From Nocardia vinacea (GTDB lineage Bacteria > Actinomycetota > Actinomycetes > Mycobacteriales > Mycobacteriaceae), in the NCBI RefSeq assembly GCF_035920345.1, contig NZ_CP109149.1:8122001-8186000 (forward strand): a stretch of 64,000 bases of DNA, in the 5' to 3' direction. The position numbers and the translations under genes were made by a program. The notes beneath the pieces were generated by a model. It was not told the DNA's origin and searched no databases. It was given only the letters and a program-made list of their open reading frames with translations. Positions 35,259 through 45,580 of the stretch are shown here, piece after piece. The first letter of the stretch is position 1; each line of letters begins with the position of its first letter.

Positions 35259-36116
35259 TCACTTGCGCAACAACTGCGCGAGTTGCATCACCGAGAGCTT
35301 CGGCTTCTCCTCTTCGCGCGGTGCTTCCGGATCGACAACCGTGGCGTGCGGGATTACCGCTTCCGGATCGGAAAACGCCGCATATGTCTTATCGCGCAAC
35401 AGTTTGTGTAGCAGAAACCCGGTGAGCAGCGCCCGCGTCGTCCGCGCGGTCTTGGCCTCGTGCTTGCCTACCCCCAACGCCGCCAGCGCGCGACGCCCTT
35501 CGACAATGCCGTTGTGCGACGCCCCGTCGACCGCCCGCAGCACCACCGGCCCGGCCCACGCGGCGGTCAGCGGGATCGCATTCGAGCTGACCGATTCGAT
35601 ATCGGTCGCCCCCGCCAACACCAACGCGGGTGTGTCGATATCCGGTGCGATGGTCTCGGCGGACGGCGCGGTCGGCGCCGGGTAGAGCGCGGCAACCGCG
35701 GCGACGCGACGCTGTCCGGCGGCGATCACCGCGGCGCCCGCGCCCATGCCGTGCCCGGCCAGCGCCAGCCGGTCCGGATGCACGCTGATCGCACCGTCGC
35801 CGAGCCGGACGCTGGTGCAGATATCGAGCGTGGTGAGCAGATCGGTAGCCAATCCGAGATGTGACGGAATCGGCCCGCGCTCGGTATCCGGGGCCGCGGC
35901 CACAAAGCCCCAGGATGCCAGGTGTTCGAGCGTGGCGCGATAGTTGGCGGCGCTGGTCAGCCAGCCGTGGCCGAAGGCGACCGCAGGTAGATTCAGACCG
36001 GACTCCGGGGTGAACACCACGCCGGGCTGACCGGCGATGGCGAGGTTGCCGCGCAGTACGCGGTGGGGCCCCCGGCTGGTCAGGGTGCTCAGAAGTGATT
36101 TCACAGACGCCGACAC
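35259..36116 (-). CDS. Alpha/beta hydrolase-fold protein lacking the nucleophilic serine (Rv3438-like)
   Basis: 285 residues from GTG 36116, with a dienelactone-hydrolase-like fold: FGHGW oxyanion loop (about 49), ATDIES acid region and GASHN histidine region. The nucleophile elbow reads GHGMG (121-125), where the family has GHSMG, so Gly replaces the catalytic Ser. It is divergent from glmS with only 36 bp between start codons, as with Rv3438 and glmS in M. tuberculosis. It is probably not a hydrolase; a binding role is possible. Confidence 0.8.
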   Translation of the reverse strand: MSASVKSLLSTLTSRGPHRVLRGNLAIAGQPGVVFTPESGLNLPAVAFGHGWLTSAANYRATLEHLASWGFVAAAPDTERGPIPSHLGLATDLLTTLDICTSVRLGDGAISVHPDRLALAGHGMGAGAAVIAAGQRRVAAVAALYPAPTAPSAETIAPDIDTPALVLAGATDIESVSSNAIPLTAAWAGPVVLRAVDGASHNGIVEGRRALAALGVGKHEAKTARTTRALLTGFLLHKLLRDKTYAAFSDPEAVIPHATVVDPEAPREEEKPKLSVMQLAQLLRK

Positions 36117-36152
36117 GACGTGAACGTTATCCGATAAGTACTCTGGTGAGCC

Positions 36153-38033
36153 ATGTGCGGAATCGTGGGGTACGTCGGGTACCGGGACGCCCTGGGCGTT
36201 GTCGTTGACGCTTTGCGCCGCATGGAATATCGAGGATACGACTCGGCGGGCGTCGCGATCCTGGATGGCGTGGGCGTGTTGGCGGTGGAACGCAAGGCGG
36301 GCAAACTGGCCAATCTCGAGGCCGAACTCACCGAAATCGGGACCGACCACTTCGCGGGCACCACCGGCATGGGACACACCCGCTGGGCCACCCACGGCGC
36401 GCCGACCGACCGCAACGCCCACCCGCACCGCGACACCACCAACAAGGTGGCCGTCGTGCACAACGGCATCATCGAGAACTTCGCCCCGCTACGTCGGGAG
36501 CTCGAAGACGCCGGCGTCGAGCTGAGCAGTGATACCGACACCGAGGTCGCCGTGCACCTGGTGGCGCGCGCATACGCCGAAGGCCCGACCGCGGGTGATT
36601 TCGCGGCGAGCGCGCTGGCCGTGCTGCGTCGGCTGGAGGGTGCTTTCACGCTGGTCTTCACCCATGCCGACCACCCGGACATCATTGTCGCCGCGCGTCG
36701 CTCGACGCCGCTGGTCATCGGTGTCGGCAAGGGCGAGATGTTCATCGCCTCCGACGTCACCGCCTTCATCGAGCACACCCGTGAGGCCGTCGAACTCGGC
36801 CAGGACCAGGCCGTCGTGATCACCGCCGACACCTACACGGTCACCGACTTCGCGGGCAATGACGGATCGGCGCGTACTCGCCCGTTCACCATCGACTGGG
36901 ATCTGGCCGCCGCCGAGAAGGGCGGGCACGACTTCTTCATGCTGAAGGAGATCGAGGAACAGCCCGCCGGTGTCGCCGACACGCTGATCGGCCACTTCAC
37001 CCACGACGAGGCCGGTGGCCGGATCGTGCTGGACGAGCAGCGCCTCGCCGATCAGGAACTGCGCGACTTCGACAAGGTATTCGTCGTCGCCTGCGGCAGT
37101 TCCTATCACGCCGGACTGTTGGCCAAGTACGCGATCGAGCACTGGACCCGGCTGCCCGTCGAGGTCGAGCTGGCCAGCGAATTCCGTTATCGCGACCCGG
37201 TTTTGGATCGGTCCACGCTGGTGGTGGCGATCTCGCAGTCGGGTGAGACCGCGGACACCCTCGAGGCGGTGCGGCACGCGAAGGAGCAGAAGGCGCGCGT
37301 GCTCGCCATCTGCAATACCAATGGCGCACAGATTCCGCGTGAGTCCGATGCGGTGCTCTACACCAGGACCGGACCGGAGATCGGTGTCGCGTCCACCAAG
37401 GCGTTCCTGGCGCAGGTGGCCGCGAACTACCTGGTGGGACTGGCCCTGGCGCAGGCGCGCGGCACCAAGTATCCCGATGAGGTGGCCCGCGAGTTCGCCG
37501 AACTCGAGGCGATGCCGCACCTGGTGCAGCAGGTGCTGGAGACCGCGCCGCAGGTGCGCGCGCTCGCCAGGGAACTGGCGCATGTGCCGACCGTGTTGTT
37601 CCTCGGCCGTCACGTCGGCTATCCGGTGGCGCTGGAAGGTGCGCTCAAGCTCAAGGAACTCGCGTACATGCACGCCGAGGGATTCGCGGCGGGTGAGCTC
37701 AAGCACGGCCCGATCGCGCTGATCGAGGACGGGCTACCGGTGATCGTCGTCATGCCCTCACCCAAGGGGCGCGCGGTACTGCACTCGAAGCTGCTCAGCA
37801 ATATCCGTGAGATCCAGGCCCGCGGCGCCCGCACCATCGTGATCGCCGAGGAGGGCGACGACACGGTGCGCCCGTTCGCCGACGATCTCATCGAGATCCC
37901 GTCGGCGCCAACACTTTTCCAGCCGTTGCTGTCGACTGTTCCGCTGCAGATCTTTGCCGCCGAGGTAGCTCAGGCGCGCGGCTACGACATCGACAAGCCC
38001 CGCAACCTGGCGAAGTCCGTCACCGTCGAGTAA
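36153..38033 (+). CDS. glmS: Glutamine-fructose-6-phosphate aminotransferase
   Basis: 626 residues. It makes glucosamine-6-phosphate from fructose-6-phosphate and glutamine, the step before GlmM. The N-terminal Ntn glutaminase starts MCGIVGYVG with catalytic Cys2. The two SIS domains carry SSYHAG and SQSGETADTLEA, and the C-terminus ends KPRNLAKSVTVE. It shares a very short divergent promoter region with the hydrolase-like gene. Confidence 0.98.
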   Translation: MCGIVGYVGYRDALGVVVDALRRMEYRGYDSAGVAILDGVGVLAVERKAGKLANLEAELTEIGTDHFAGTTGMGHTRWATHGAPTDRNAHPHRDTTNKVAVVHNGIIENFAPLRRELEDAGVELSSDTDTEVAVHLVARAYAEGPTAGDFAASALAVLRRLEGAFTLVFTHADHPDIIVAARRSTPLVIGVGKGEMFIASDVTAFIEHTREAVELGQDQAVVITADTYTVTDFAGNDGSARTRPFTIDWDLAAAEKGGHDFFMLKEIEEQPAGVADTLIGHFTHDEAGGRIVLDEQRLADQELRDFDKVFVVACGSSYHAGLLAKYAIEHWTRLPVEVELASEFRYRDPVLDRSTLVVAISQSGETADTLEAVRHAKEQKARVLAICNTNGAQIPRESDAVLYTRTGPEIGVASTKAFLAQVAANYLVGLALAQARGTKYPDEVAREFAELEAMPHLVQQVLETAPQVRALARELAHVPTVLFLGRHVGYPVALEGALKLKELAYMHAEGFAAGELKHGPIALIEDGLPVIVVMPSPKGRAVLHSKLLSNIREIQARGARTIVIAEEGDDTVRPFADDLIEIPSAPTLFQPLLSTVPLQIFAAEVAQARGYDIDKPRNLAKSVTVE

Positions 38034-38211
38034 CACCCAGGCCGGTTCGCTCGGCGACCGCGGCATCCGCTGCCGTTTCTCAGCGGCAACGTACCGGGAC
38101 CACCGGCGATCCGGCCAGAGAACGGGTGTGTGTGTCGAGAGTTGTGACAGGCAAGCAATGCTGATGTGGTGGCCTGGCCGCTATCGTGGCGAAGAGCGCT
38201 GATCGGGCCGG

Positions 38212-38634
38212 CTATTCGACGGTGACGGTGCCGCGCATCTGGGGGTGCAGGGAGCACAGGTAGCGGTAGGTGCCGGGGGCGAAGAAGGTGTAGCTCCATT
38301 GGCCCTTGTCGAAGATCGGGCTGTTGATGCCCATGGCCTTATCGCCGATGCCCTGAACGGTGTGCGGAACGGAGTCCTTGAATTTCCAGGTCACGGTCTC
38401 GCCGACCTTGACGGTGACGTCGGCGGGCGAGAACTTCATATCCGTGACGTCGACGGTGACAGCGGCGGGTTTCGAATCGCCGGACTTGGTGGGGGTCGCC
38501 TGGCCGGCCTTCCCAGTGGTCGATGCGGCGGTCGAGTTCGTATCGCTGGAGCCGCAGCCTGCCAGCGATAGTGTCGTGGCCAGGACGACCCCGGCTGCGA
38601 TCCGGGTGGACATCGCGCGGCGCACCATCGGCAT
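38212..38634 (-). CDS. Cupredoxin lipoprotein (plastocyanin-like)
   Basis: 140 residues. The signal peptide ends LAGC, so it is a probable lipoprotein. A Thr/Lys-rich linker leads to a type I copper domain: VPHTV (His), then YLCSLHPQMRG (Cys, His, Met), the full set of ligands. It likely carries electrons or binds copper outside the membrane. Three ATGs (38634, 38628, 38613) are possible starts; none has a clear ribosome binding site, and all keep the signal peptide. It is divergent from nnr. Confidence 0.88.
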   Translation of the reverse strand: MPMVRRAMSTRIAAGVVLATTLSLAGCGSSDTNSTAASTTGKAGQATPTKSGDSKPAAVTVDVTDMKFSPADVTVKVGETVTWKFKDSVPHTVQGIGDKAMGINSPIFDKGQWSYTFFAPGTYRYLCSLHPQMRGTVTVE

Positions 38635-38754
38635 GACGGCCAAGCGTAGTCTGCTGACGGTGCGGGCCCGCGCGGCGCCATGGCGTTGTCGCTTCGGCGT
38701 ATCCCGTACGAGCGGAACCGCAGTGCCCGATCGACGCAGTGGAGGCGAGCGTTC

Positions 38755-40236
38755 ATGTCCAGCCAGCGAGGCTATTTCACCGCCGATGAAGTGCGCGCGG
38801 CCGAGGCCGAGCTGTTCACCCGCGTCCCCGAGGGCATGCCCATGCATCGGGCCGCCTATGGATTGGCGACGGTGGTCGCGAACGAGTTGCGTGCGCGCAC
38901 CGGCGGCATCGCGGGCAGGTCGGTGCTGCTGCTCGTGGGCTCCGGCGATAACGGCGGCGACGTGCTCTGGGCCGGATCAATGCTGCGTCGCCGCGGCGTC
39001 GCCGTAACCGCTCTGCTGCTGAATCCGGAACGCGCCCACGCGAAAGGCCTTGCCGCACTGCGAAAGGCAAGCGGTCGGATCCGATCTGCGTCGGACGTGT
39101 CGGTTGTCGATGGCGCAACCTCGACCGGCTTGGGCACACCCGATCTGGTTATCGATGGCATCGTCGGCATCTCCGGCCGCGGCCCACTGCGCCCGATGGC
39201 TGCGGAAATCGTTGCCGCTCTGAATGTTCCGATTATCGCCGCCGACTTGCCGAGCGGAGTCGATCCGGACACCGGCGCGGTGACCGGCCTCGCTGTCCAA
39301 GCCGAGGTTACGGTCGCATTCGGCGCTTACAAGCCGGTACATGCCTTGGCCGCGCCTTACTGCGGCCGAATCGAATTGGTGCCCATCGGTTTACGGCTAC
39401 CCGAACCGAACCTCACAGCGCTGGAACCTGCGGAGATCGGTGCGCGATGGCCGATTCCGGGACCCGCCGACGACAAATACACCCAGGGTGTCACCGGCAT
39501 CTGCGCGGGTAGCGCGACCTATCCCGGCGCCGCCGTGCTGTGCACCGGCGCCGCCGTCGCGGCCACCTCCGGTATGGTCCGCTACGCCGGAACCGGCGGG
39601 GCCGAGGTCCTCGATCATTTCCCCGAAGTCATTGCCGCCCCGACCATCTCGTCCACCGGCCGAGTGCAGTCCTGGGTATTCGGCCCCGGCGCGGGCACCG
39701 ACACCGACGCCCACAAACGACTCGCCGAAATCCTCGCCACCGACCTTCCCGTCGTAATCGACGCCGACGGCCTCACCTTGCTCGCCGCCGATCCCGGCCT
39801 GGTCCGCGGCCGCACCGCCCCGACCGTATTGACCCCGCACGCAGGCGAATTCGCCCGCCTGACCGGGCGCGAGGTCGGCCAGGACCGGGTAGCCGCCGTC
39901 CGCGACCTCGCCGAATCCTGGCAACTCACCGTCCTGCTCAAAGGCCGAGCCACCCTCGTCGCCACGCCGGGTCGCCCGGTACTTGTCAACGAAGCAGGGG
40001 GTTCCTGGGCCGCTACCGCCGGTGCGGGTGACGTCCTCTCCGGCATCATCGGCGCCCTCCTCGCCGGGGGCTACGATCCCGCCTGGTCCGCCGCCGCTGC
40101 CGCCCGCGTCCACGCCCTCGCCGCCAACCTCGCCGCCCACGAAAACCACCCATCCGCCGCCCCTACTTCCGCATCCCCTCTTCTCGACCACCTGCGTCCG
40201 GCAATCCGCATCTTGCGCACGCTTGCCGCGAAGTGA
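38755..40236 (+). CDS. nnr: Bifunctional NAD(P)HX epimerase / dehydratase
   Basis: 493 residues. It repairs hydrated NAD(P)H: the N-terminal domain (about 1-215) is the epimerase with GSGDNGGD, and the C-terminal domain is the ADP/ATP-dependent dehydratase with TPHAGEFARLTG and AGAGDVLSGIIGALL. ATG 38755 is chosen because GGAGG lies about ten bases upstream; a longer reading would overlap the cupredoxin promoter. Equivalent to Rv3433c in the same neighbourhood. Confidence 0.93.
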   Translation: MSSQRGYFTADEVRAAEAELFTRVPEGMPMHRAAYGLATVVANELRARTGGIAGRSVLLLVGSGDNGGDVLWAGSMLRRRGVAVTALLLNPERAHAKGLAALRKASGRIRSASDVSVVDGATSTGLGTPDLVIDGIVGISGRGPLRPMAAEIVAALNVPIIAADLPSGVDPDTGAVTGLAVQAEVTVAFGAYKPVHALAAPYCGRIELVPIGLRLPEPNLTALEPAEIGARWPIPGPADDKYTQGVTGICAGSATYPGAAVLCTGAAVAATSGMVRYAGTGGAEVLDHFPEVIAAPTISSTGRVQSWVFGPGAGTDTDAHKRLAEILATDLPVVIDADGLTLLAADPGLVRGRTAPTVLTPHAGEFARLTGREVGQDRVAAVRDLAESWQLTVLLKGRATLVATPGRPVLVNEAGGSWAATAGAGDVLSGIIGALLAGGYDPAWSAAAAARVHALAANLAAHENHPSAAPTSASPLLDHLRPAIRILRTLAAK

Positions 40237-40441
40237 CGTGCGCTGCCCCGGCCCGCACTTTTATTGCCGCATCGACGACCCTGTGAGACGCGCTGGTCTC
40301 GGCACCGGCGGCGGCCGTCCGGGGCATCAGAGTCCTACCTGCGCTCACCTCCAAGCGCCCCTGCTCGCCCCGCCATCCCGCATCCCACGAGCCCTCGCCG
40401 CTGGGCGATGAACCGACGCCCTCGCGCCAGCCAGACACCGA

Positions 40442-41581
40442 ATGGCAGGATCAATAAGCGTGGAGGCGCAAGTGGAGACGGTTATCGATCTGGATGCCAT
40501 TGCCCACAACGTGCGGATCCTGCGTGAATATGCGGGGGATGCGGCGGTGATGGCGGTGGTCAAGGCCGACGGCTACAACCACGGCGCCGTCGAGGTCGGG
40601 CGGGCCGCGCTGGCGGCCGGTGCGGCGGAACTCGGGGTCACCACGGTCGCCGAGGCGGTGCAGTTGCGCACCGCCGGAATTACCGCCCCGATCCTGTGTT
40701 GGCTCAATAATTCCGATGCCGACTTCGGCGCTGCGGTCGAGCACGAAATCGAGATCGGCGTCTCCTCACTGGAGCACCTGCGGTCGATCGATGCCGCGGC
40801 GCGCGCCATCGGCCGGACTGCGATCGTCTCGCTCAAGGTCGACTCCGGCCTCAACCGCAACGGCATTGCGCCGCTCGAGTACCCGGCGGTGCTCGCGGCC
40901 CTGCGCAGGATGGTGGACGAACAGGTGGTGCGGTTCCGCGCGATCTTCTCCCACCTCGCACACGCCGACGAGCCCGAACACCCCTTCCTCGACGTCCAGC
41001 GTGACCGCTTCGTCGAGGCCGTAGCCGCCGCCAAGGAACACGGCCTCGAACCGGAACTGGTCCACCTCGCGAACTCGGCCGCCACGCTCACCCGCCCGGA
41101 TCTGGCCTTCGATATGGTCCGCCCCGGTATCGCGATGTACGGCCTGACTCCGATACCCGAACTCGGCGAGTTCGGTCTGCGGCCCGCGATGACGTTTCAA
41201 GCCCGAGTCGCCTTGGTCAAAGAGGTCGCCGCTGGTGAGGGCGTCTCCTACGGCCACCAGTGGATCGCTCCGCACGACACCACCGTCGCCCTCATCCCCG
41301 CCGGATACGCCGACGGTGTGTTCCGTCCGTTGAGCAACCGCTTCGCGGTGTGGCTCGGTGGCGCATTGCGCCCCAATGTCGGTCGCATCTGCATGGACCA
41401 ATTCGTCGTCGATCTGGGCGACAATGCCGCGGGCGTCGTCGAGGGCGATACCGCGATCCTGTTCGGCGCGGACCAACCGCGCGCCCAGGACTGGGCCGAT
41501 CTGCTCGGCACCATCCACTATGAGATCGTGTGCTCCCCACACGGCCGAGTGGTGCGGCGCCACGTAGGGGGAATTCGATGA
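40442..41581 (+). CDS. alr: Alanine racemase
   Basis: 379 residues. This PLP enzyme makes D-alanine for peptidoglycan. The PLP lysine lies in AVVKADGYNHG (about residue 41). The catalytic-tyrosine segment GVSYGHQW and the conserved GRICMDQF follow in the C-terminal domain. GTG 40460 is an alternative start six codons in. The stop overlaps the start of the next gene (ATGA). Confidence 0.96.
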   Translation: MAGSISVEAQVETVIDLDAIAHNVRILREYAGDAAVMAVVKADGYNHGAVEVGRAALAAGAAELGVTTVAEAVQLRTAGITAPILCWLNNSDADFGAAVEHEIEIGVSSLEHLRSIDAAARAIGRTAIVSLKVDSGLNRNGIAPLEYPAVLAALRRMVDEQVVRFRAIFSHLAHADEPEHPFLDVQRDRFVEAVAAAKEHGLEPELVHLANSAATLTRPDLAFDMVRPGIAMYGLTPIPELGEFGLRPAMTFQARVALVKEVAAGEGVSYGHQWIAPHDTTVALIPAGYADGVFRPLSNRFAVWLGGALRPNVGRICMDQFVVDLGDNAAGVVEGDTAILFGADQPRAQDWADLLGTIHYEIVCSPHGRVVRRHVGGIR

Positions 41582-42651
41582 GAACAGTCGTCCGCGGCGG
41601 ACTGGCAACCGCCGGTGTGGTCGGCGCGCTGGCCGGTGCCCACGCCCTGCGTCGCATCGGCGCCCGGGTGCTCTGGCCCGCTCGCGTCGATGAATGCCGC
41701 GACGAGAACTTCGACCTGCTCGACGAGGACCGCTCCGGCGCGGTGCTCACCGAAGACGGTGTGCGCCTTGCCACCCGGGAATGCGGCTCGCCCGACGCTC
41801 CGGTCACCGTGATCTTCGTGCACGGCTTCTGCAACACCATGGAGTCGTACCACTTCCAGCGCCGTGATCTGGAAAAGCGTTGGGGCACAAGCGCTCGCCT
41901 GGTCTTCTTCGATCTGCGCGGCCACGGCCGCTCCGGCACCCCGAGCACCGACAGCTGCACCGTCGCGCAACTCGGGCGCGATCTGGCGGCCGTCATCGAG
42001 GCGACCGCCCCGACCGGTCCGGTGGTGCTGGTCGGTCATTCGCTCGGCGGCATGGCGGTGCTCGCCGCGGCGGCACAGTTCCCGGAGTTGTTCGCGGCGA
42101 GGGTGGTCGGGGTCGGTCTGCTCTCGACGGCCGCCGCCGAGGTCACCTCGGCGGGTATCGCGCAGTTGCTGCGCAATCCGGCGGTCGACGGCTTCCGCTT
42201 GGCCGTGCACACCGCGCCCGCGTTGGTGCAGGCCGGGCGCAGCACCGTCCGGCATGTGATTGCGCCGATACTGCACGTCAGCTCGTTTCACGGACACGTC
42301 AGCCCCACACTGTCGCGCTTCACCACGCTCATGATCGACCGCACACCCGTCGAAACGATCGTGAAATTCCTGAAGGCCATCGAACTGCACGACGAATCGG
42401 ACGCGCTGCCGACCCTCGCGGGCGTGCCGGTGCTGGTGCTCGGCGGCGCGCACGATGTCGTCATTCCGTTCCGCAATTCGCGGGCACTGGCACGCGAATT
42501 GCCCGAGAGCGAACTCGTCCGACTCGATGACGCCGCGCATATGGCGCATATGCAGTTCCCGGATCTCGTCAACGCCGCACTCGACCGGCTGCTCGTACGT
42601 GCGGGCGTCATCGAGGACACCCAATCAACCGCGGAGGTCGCCGGTGGCTGA
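41578..42651 (+). CDS. Alpha/beta hydrolase (membrane-associated)
   Basis: 357 residues. The N-terminal hydrophobic segment (GLATAGVVGALAGAHAL) is probably a membrane anchor. The fold is complete: HGFCNTMES oxyanion loop, GHSLGGMA nucleophile elbow, GAHDVV acid and AAHMAHM histidine. The ATG overlaps the alr stop (ATGA), and its own stop overlaps tsaE, so it is coupled in an alr-hydrolase-tsaE operon. Substrate unknown, probably a lipid or ester. Confidence 0.9.
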   Translation: MRTVVRGGLATAGVVGALAGAHALRRIGARVLWPARVDECRDENFDLLDEDRSGAVLTEDGVRLATRECGSPDAPVTVIFVHGFCNTMESYHFQRRDLEKRWGTSARLVFFDLRGHGRSGTPSTDSCTVAQLGRDLAAVIEATAPTGPVVLVGHSLGGMAVLAAAAQFPELFAARVVGVGLLSTAAAEVTSAGIAQLLRNPAVDGFRLAVHTAPALVQAGRSTVRHVIAPILHVSSFHGHVSPTLSRFTTLMIDRTPVETIVKFLKAIELHDESDALPTLAGVPVLVLGGAHDVVIPFRNSRALARELPESELVRLDDAAHMAHMQFPDLVNAALDRLLVRAGVIEDTQSTAEVAGG

Positions 42652-43099
42652 ACGGCAGCAGCAACGGATTCTGCCCACGGTCGCCGACACCGAGGCCTTC
42701 GGTCGCGAACTCGCCGCAGATCTGGGCGCGGGTGATCTGGTGGTACTCGACGGACCGCTCGGCGCGGGCAAAACCGCACTGACGCGCGGCATCGCCGAGG
42801 GCCTCGGCGTGCAGGGCCGGGTCAGCTCACCGACCTTCATCATCGCCCGCCAGCACCGGGCCGGACAGCGCGAGGGCGCCGCGCCGGTGCCGCTGGTGCA
42901 TGTGGACGCCTACCGCCTCGGCGGCGATCTGGACGAACTGGACGCCCTGGATCTCGACACCGATCTGCATCAGGCGGTCGTGGTGGTGGAGTGGGGCAAG
43001 GGTGTCGTGGAACACCTCGCCGAGCGGCACCTGTACGTGTTGCTCTCGCGCGAACCGAATTCCGAAGTCCGCACCGCGATCTGGGAATGGGTCGGATAG
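42644..43099 (+). CDS. tsaE: tRNA t6A synthesis ATPase TsaE
   Basis: 151 residues from GTG 42644, which overlaps the hydrolase stop. Walker A is GPLGAGKTALTRG, then RVSSPTF, HVDAYRL and VVEWGKG. TsaE activates the TsaB-TsaD complex that adds threonylcarbamoyl to A37 of ANN-decoding tRNAs. The partner genes follow immediately. Confidence 0.95.
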   Translation: MAERQQQRILPTVADTEAFGRELAADLGAGDLVVLDGPLGAGKTALTRGIAEGLGVQGRVSSPTFIIARQHRAGQREGAAPVPLVHVDAYRLGGDLDELDALDLDTDLHQAVVVVEWGKGVVEHLAERHLYVLLSREPNSEVRTAIWEWVG

Positions 43100-43188
43100 G
43101 TCGCGGAGAGGGCCCTTGACCCGGGTGCCGTAACTACCGACTAGCTCCGCACCGCGCCCAGGTACCACCCGGTATCGTTGGGCCAATC

Positions 43189-43902
43189 ATGCTTGTACTT
43201 GCCGTCGACACCGCGACACCCGCCGTAACGGCGGGATTGGTGGAACTGGAGCAGGCCGCACCCGGCACCGTCGCCTCGGCGCGGGTGCACACCGTCGCCG
43301 CTCGCGTCCGGGTCGACGCCCGCGCTCACGCCGAGGTGCTCACTCCGCAAATCCTCGAATGCCTCTCGGAGGCAGATCGTTCCAGGGCCGATATCGAGGC
43401 TGTCGTGGTCGGCATCGGTCCGGGTCCGTTCACCGGACTGCGCGTCGGCATGGCGACCGCCGCCGCCTTCGGTGACGCGCTCGGCGTCCCGGTCTACGGC
43501 GTGTGCAGCCTCGACGCGATCGCCGCCGACGCGGTGCTCGAACCCTCGCTGCTGCCGGGCATCACGCCCGAGAGGGAACTGCTCGTGGTCACCGACGCGC
43601 GCCGCCGCGAGGTGTACTGGGCCCGCTACCGTGACGGATATCGCATCGAGGGCCCGGAGGTGAGCAAGCCCGGTGACCTGGATCCCGTGCAGGCCACCAT
43701 GATCGCCGGTTCCGCCTCGCACGTCGATCTGTTCGACCTGCCCGTGCTCCCGGCCGAAACCCCGTCACCCGCCGGTCTGGTGCGGGTTGCGGCTGCCGAA
43801 CTGCTGGCGCGCGCCGTCCCGGAACCGTTGATCCCGCTGTACCTGCGCAGACCGGATGCGGTGGAACGGAGCTACCGTACGCTCGACCGGACGGGAGCGT
43901 GA
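43189..43902 (+). CDS. tsaB: tRNA t6A synthesis protein TsaB
   Basis: 237 residues. ASKHA-fold inactive paralog of TsaD: opens MLVLAVDTATPAVTAGL, then VVGIGPGPFTGLRVGM. It scaffolds TsaD. The stop overlaps the GTG of rimI, so they are translated together. Confidence 0.95.
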   Translation: MLVLAVDTATPAVTAGLVELEQAAPGTVASARVHTVAARVRVDARAHAEVLTPQILECLSEADRSRADIEAVVVGIGPGPFTGLRVGMATAAAFGDALGVPVYGVCSLDAIAADAVLEPSLLPGITPERELLVVTDARRREVYWARYRDGYRIEGPEVSKPGDLDPVQATMIAGSASHVDLFDLPVLPAETPSPAGLVRVAAAELLARAVPEPLIPLYLRRPDAVERSYRTLDRTGA

Positions 43903-44447
43903 CGGCCATGGAGCCGAGCAGAACCGTGACTCGCGTCGAGCCCATGGACGTCGCCGATATCGAGCGCTGTGTCGAACTCGAGCAGTTGTTGTTCCCGGAG
44001 GACGATCCATGGCAGGCGGTGTCCTTCCACTCGGAGTTGGCCGGGCCGCACAACCGCTATATCGTCGCGCGTGACGAGGCCGGGCGAATGGTCGGCTATG
44101 CGGGTATCGCGCTGCTCGGTGATGCCGAACATCCCGAGGCCGAGGTGCACACCATCGGCGTCGATCCCGGCTGCCATCGCGGCGGTGTCGGCACGATGCT
44201 GCTGGAGGCGCTGCTCGCCGAGGCGGGCAAGCGCGGCGGGCCGGTCTTTCTCGAGGTGCGCACCGATAATGCCCCCGCCATCGCGCTCTACGCCAAGCAC
44301 GGCTTCCACATCATCGGCCTGCGCAAGAGCTACTACCACCCCAGCGGCGCCGACGCGTACACCATGCGCAGACCGGAACTAGCAGCGAACCCGGCCTGGG
44401 GCCCGCAGCCGGCCGAATCGGCACAACCGAACGAGGTGCTTTCGTGA
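43899..44447 (+). CDS. rimI: Ribosomal protein bS18 N-acetyltransferase RimI
   Basis: 182 residues, GNAT fold: [20 protein letters not shown] is the acetyl-CoA loop, and [19 protein letters not shown] is the conserved C-terminal motif. The target is probably S18 or other N-termini. The GTG start overlaps tsaB, and its stop overlaps tsaD. Confidence 0.92.
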   Translation: MTAMEPSRTVTRVEPMDVADIERCVELEQLLFPEDDPWQAVSFHSELAGPHNRYIVARDEAGRMVGYAGIALLGDAEHPEAEVHTIGVDPGCHRGGVGTMLLEALLAEAGKRGGPVFLEVRTDNAPAIALYAKHGFHIIGLRKSYYHPSGADAYTMRRPELAANPAWGPQPAESAQPNEVLS

Positions 44448-45487
44448 TCGTCATGGGCATCGAAAGTTCCTGCGACGAAACGGGAGTCGGCATTGTGCGC
44501 CGACACCCCGACGGCACTTGTGAACTGCTCGCCGACGAGGTCGCCTCCAGCGTCGAACAGCACGCCCGCTTCGGCGGTGTGGTCCCGGAGATCGCCTCGC
44601 GCGCACACCTCGAGGCCATCGTGCCCGCGATGCGCCGAGCACTGGCCGCAGCGGGCATCAGCAAGCCCGACGCACTCGCGGTGACTATCGGACCCGGACT
44701 AGCCGGTGCGCTGCTGGTCGGCGTCGCGGCCGCGAAAGCCTATGCGGCAGCGTGGGATGTGCCGTTCTACGCACTGAACCATCTCGGCGGACACGTCGCG
44801 GTGGACACCCTCGAGCACGGCCCGATGCCGCCGTGCGTCGCGCTGCTGGTCTCCGGCGGACACACGCATCTGCTGCACGTAACCGATCTGGGCGAACCGA
44901 TCGTCGAACTGGGCAGCACCGTCGACGACGCGGCGGGCGAAGCTTTCGACAAGGTCGCCCGGCTACTCGGCCTCGGCTTCCCGGGCGGACCCGCGCTGGA
45001 TGCCGCTGCGGCACACGGCGATCCGAAGGCCATCGCCTTCCCCCGCGGTATGACCGGCCCGCGCGACCCCCGCTACGACTTCTCCTTCTCCGGCCTCAAA
45101 ACCGCCGTCGCCCGCTACGTCGAGGCGGCCCAGCGCAACGGCTTCACCGCCGACGAACTGCCGATCCCGGACATCGCGGCATCGTTCCAGGAGTCGGTCG
45201 CCGATGTACTCACCATGAAGGCGGTACGTGCCGCCCAGGACGTCGGCGTAGACACCCTGGTCCTCGGCGGCGGCGCCACCGCGAACTCCCGAATCCGCTC
45301 GATGGCCGAAGACCGCTGCGCCGCAGCAGGATTGCGCCTGCGCGTCCCCAAACCCCGCCTGTGTACCGACAACGGCGTAATGATCGCCGCCCTCGGCGCC
45401 CACGTAATCGCAGGCGGCGCAACCCCATCCCCCCTGACCGTCGCCACCGACCCCGGCCTCCCAGTCTCCGTCAGCCAAGTCAGCTAA
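44444..45487 (+). CDS. tsaD: tRNA N6-adenosine threonylcarbamoyltransferase TsaD
   Basis: 347 residues, the catalytic subunit for t6A37. [11 protein letters not shown] at the start, [11 protein letters not shown] (one of the metal histidines), [21 protein letters not shown] and DNGVMIA. The GTG start overlaps rimI. It completes the tsaE-tsaB-rimI-tsaD operon. Confidence 0.97.
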   Translation: MIVMGIESSCDETGVGIVRRHPDGTCELLADEVASSVEQHARFGGVVPEIASRAHLEAIVPAMRRALAAAGISKPDALAVTIGPGLAGALLVGVAAAKAYAAAWDVPFYALNHLGGHVAVDTLEHGPMPPCVALLVSGGHTHLLHVTDLGEPIVELGSTVDDAAGEAFDKVARLLGLGFPGGPALDAAAAHGDPKAIAFPRGMTGPRDPRYDFSFSGLKTAVARYVEAAQRNGFTADELPIPDIAASFQESVADVLTMKAVRAAQDVGVDTLVLGGGATANSRIRSMAEDRCAAAGLRLRVPKPRLCTDNGVMIAALGAHVIAGGATPSPLTVATDPGLPVSVSQVS

Positions 45488-45580
45488 CCCCCGACACCAG
45501 GGGCGCAATCAAGATCAGGTGGCACTGAGGGCGGTCGTCTCTCGCGTTTTGCCGCCATGGTTTCCACGTGATCATCTGTC

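Noticed and set aside
36153..36160. glmS ribozyme
   Set aside because: The leader before glmS is only 36 bp and shared with a divergent gene; glmS ribozymes are not typical of these bacteria.
38034..38211. Possible RNA gene between glmS and the cupredoxin gene
   Set aside because: No tRNA or known ncRNA fold was seen; GT repeats and weak inverted repeats only.
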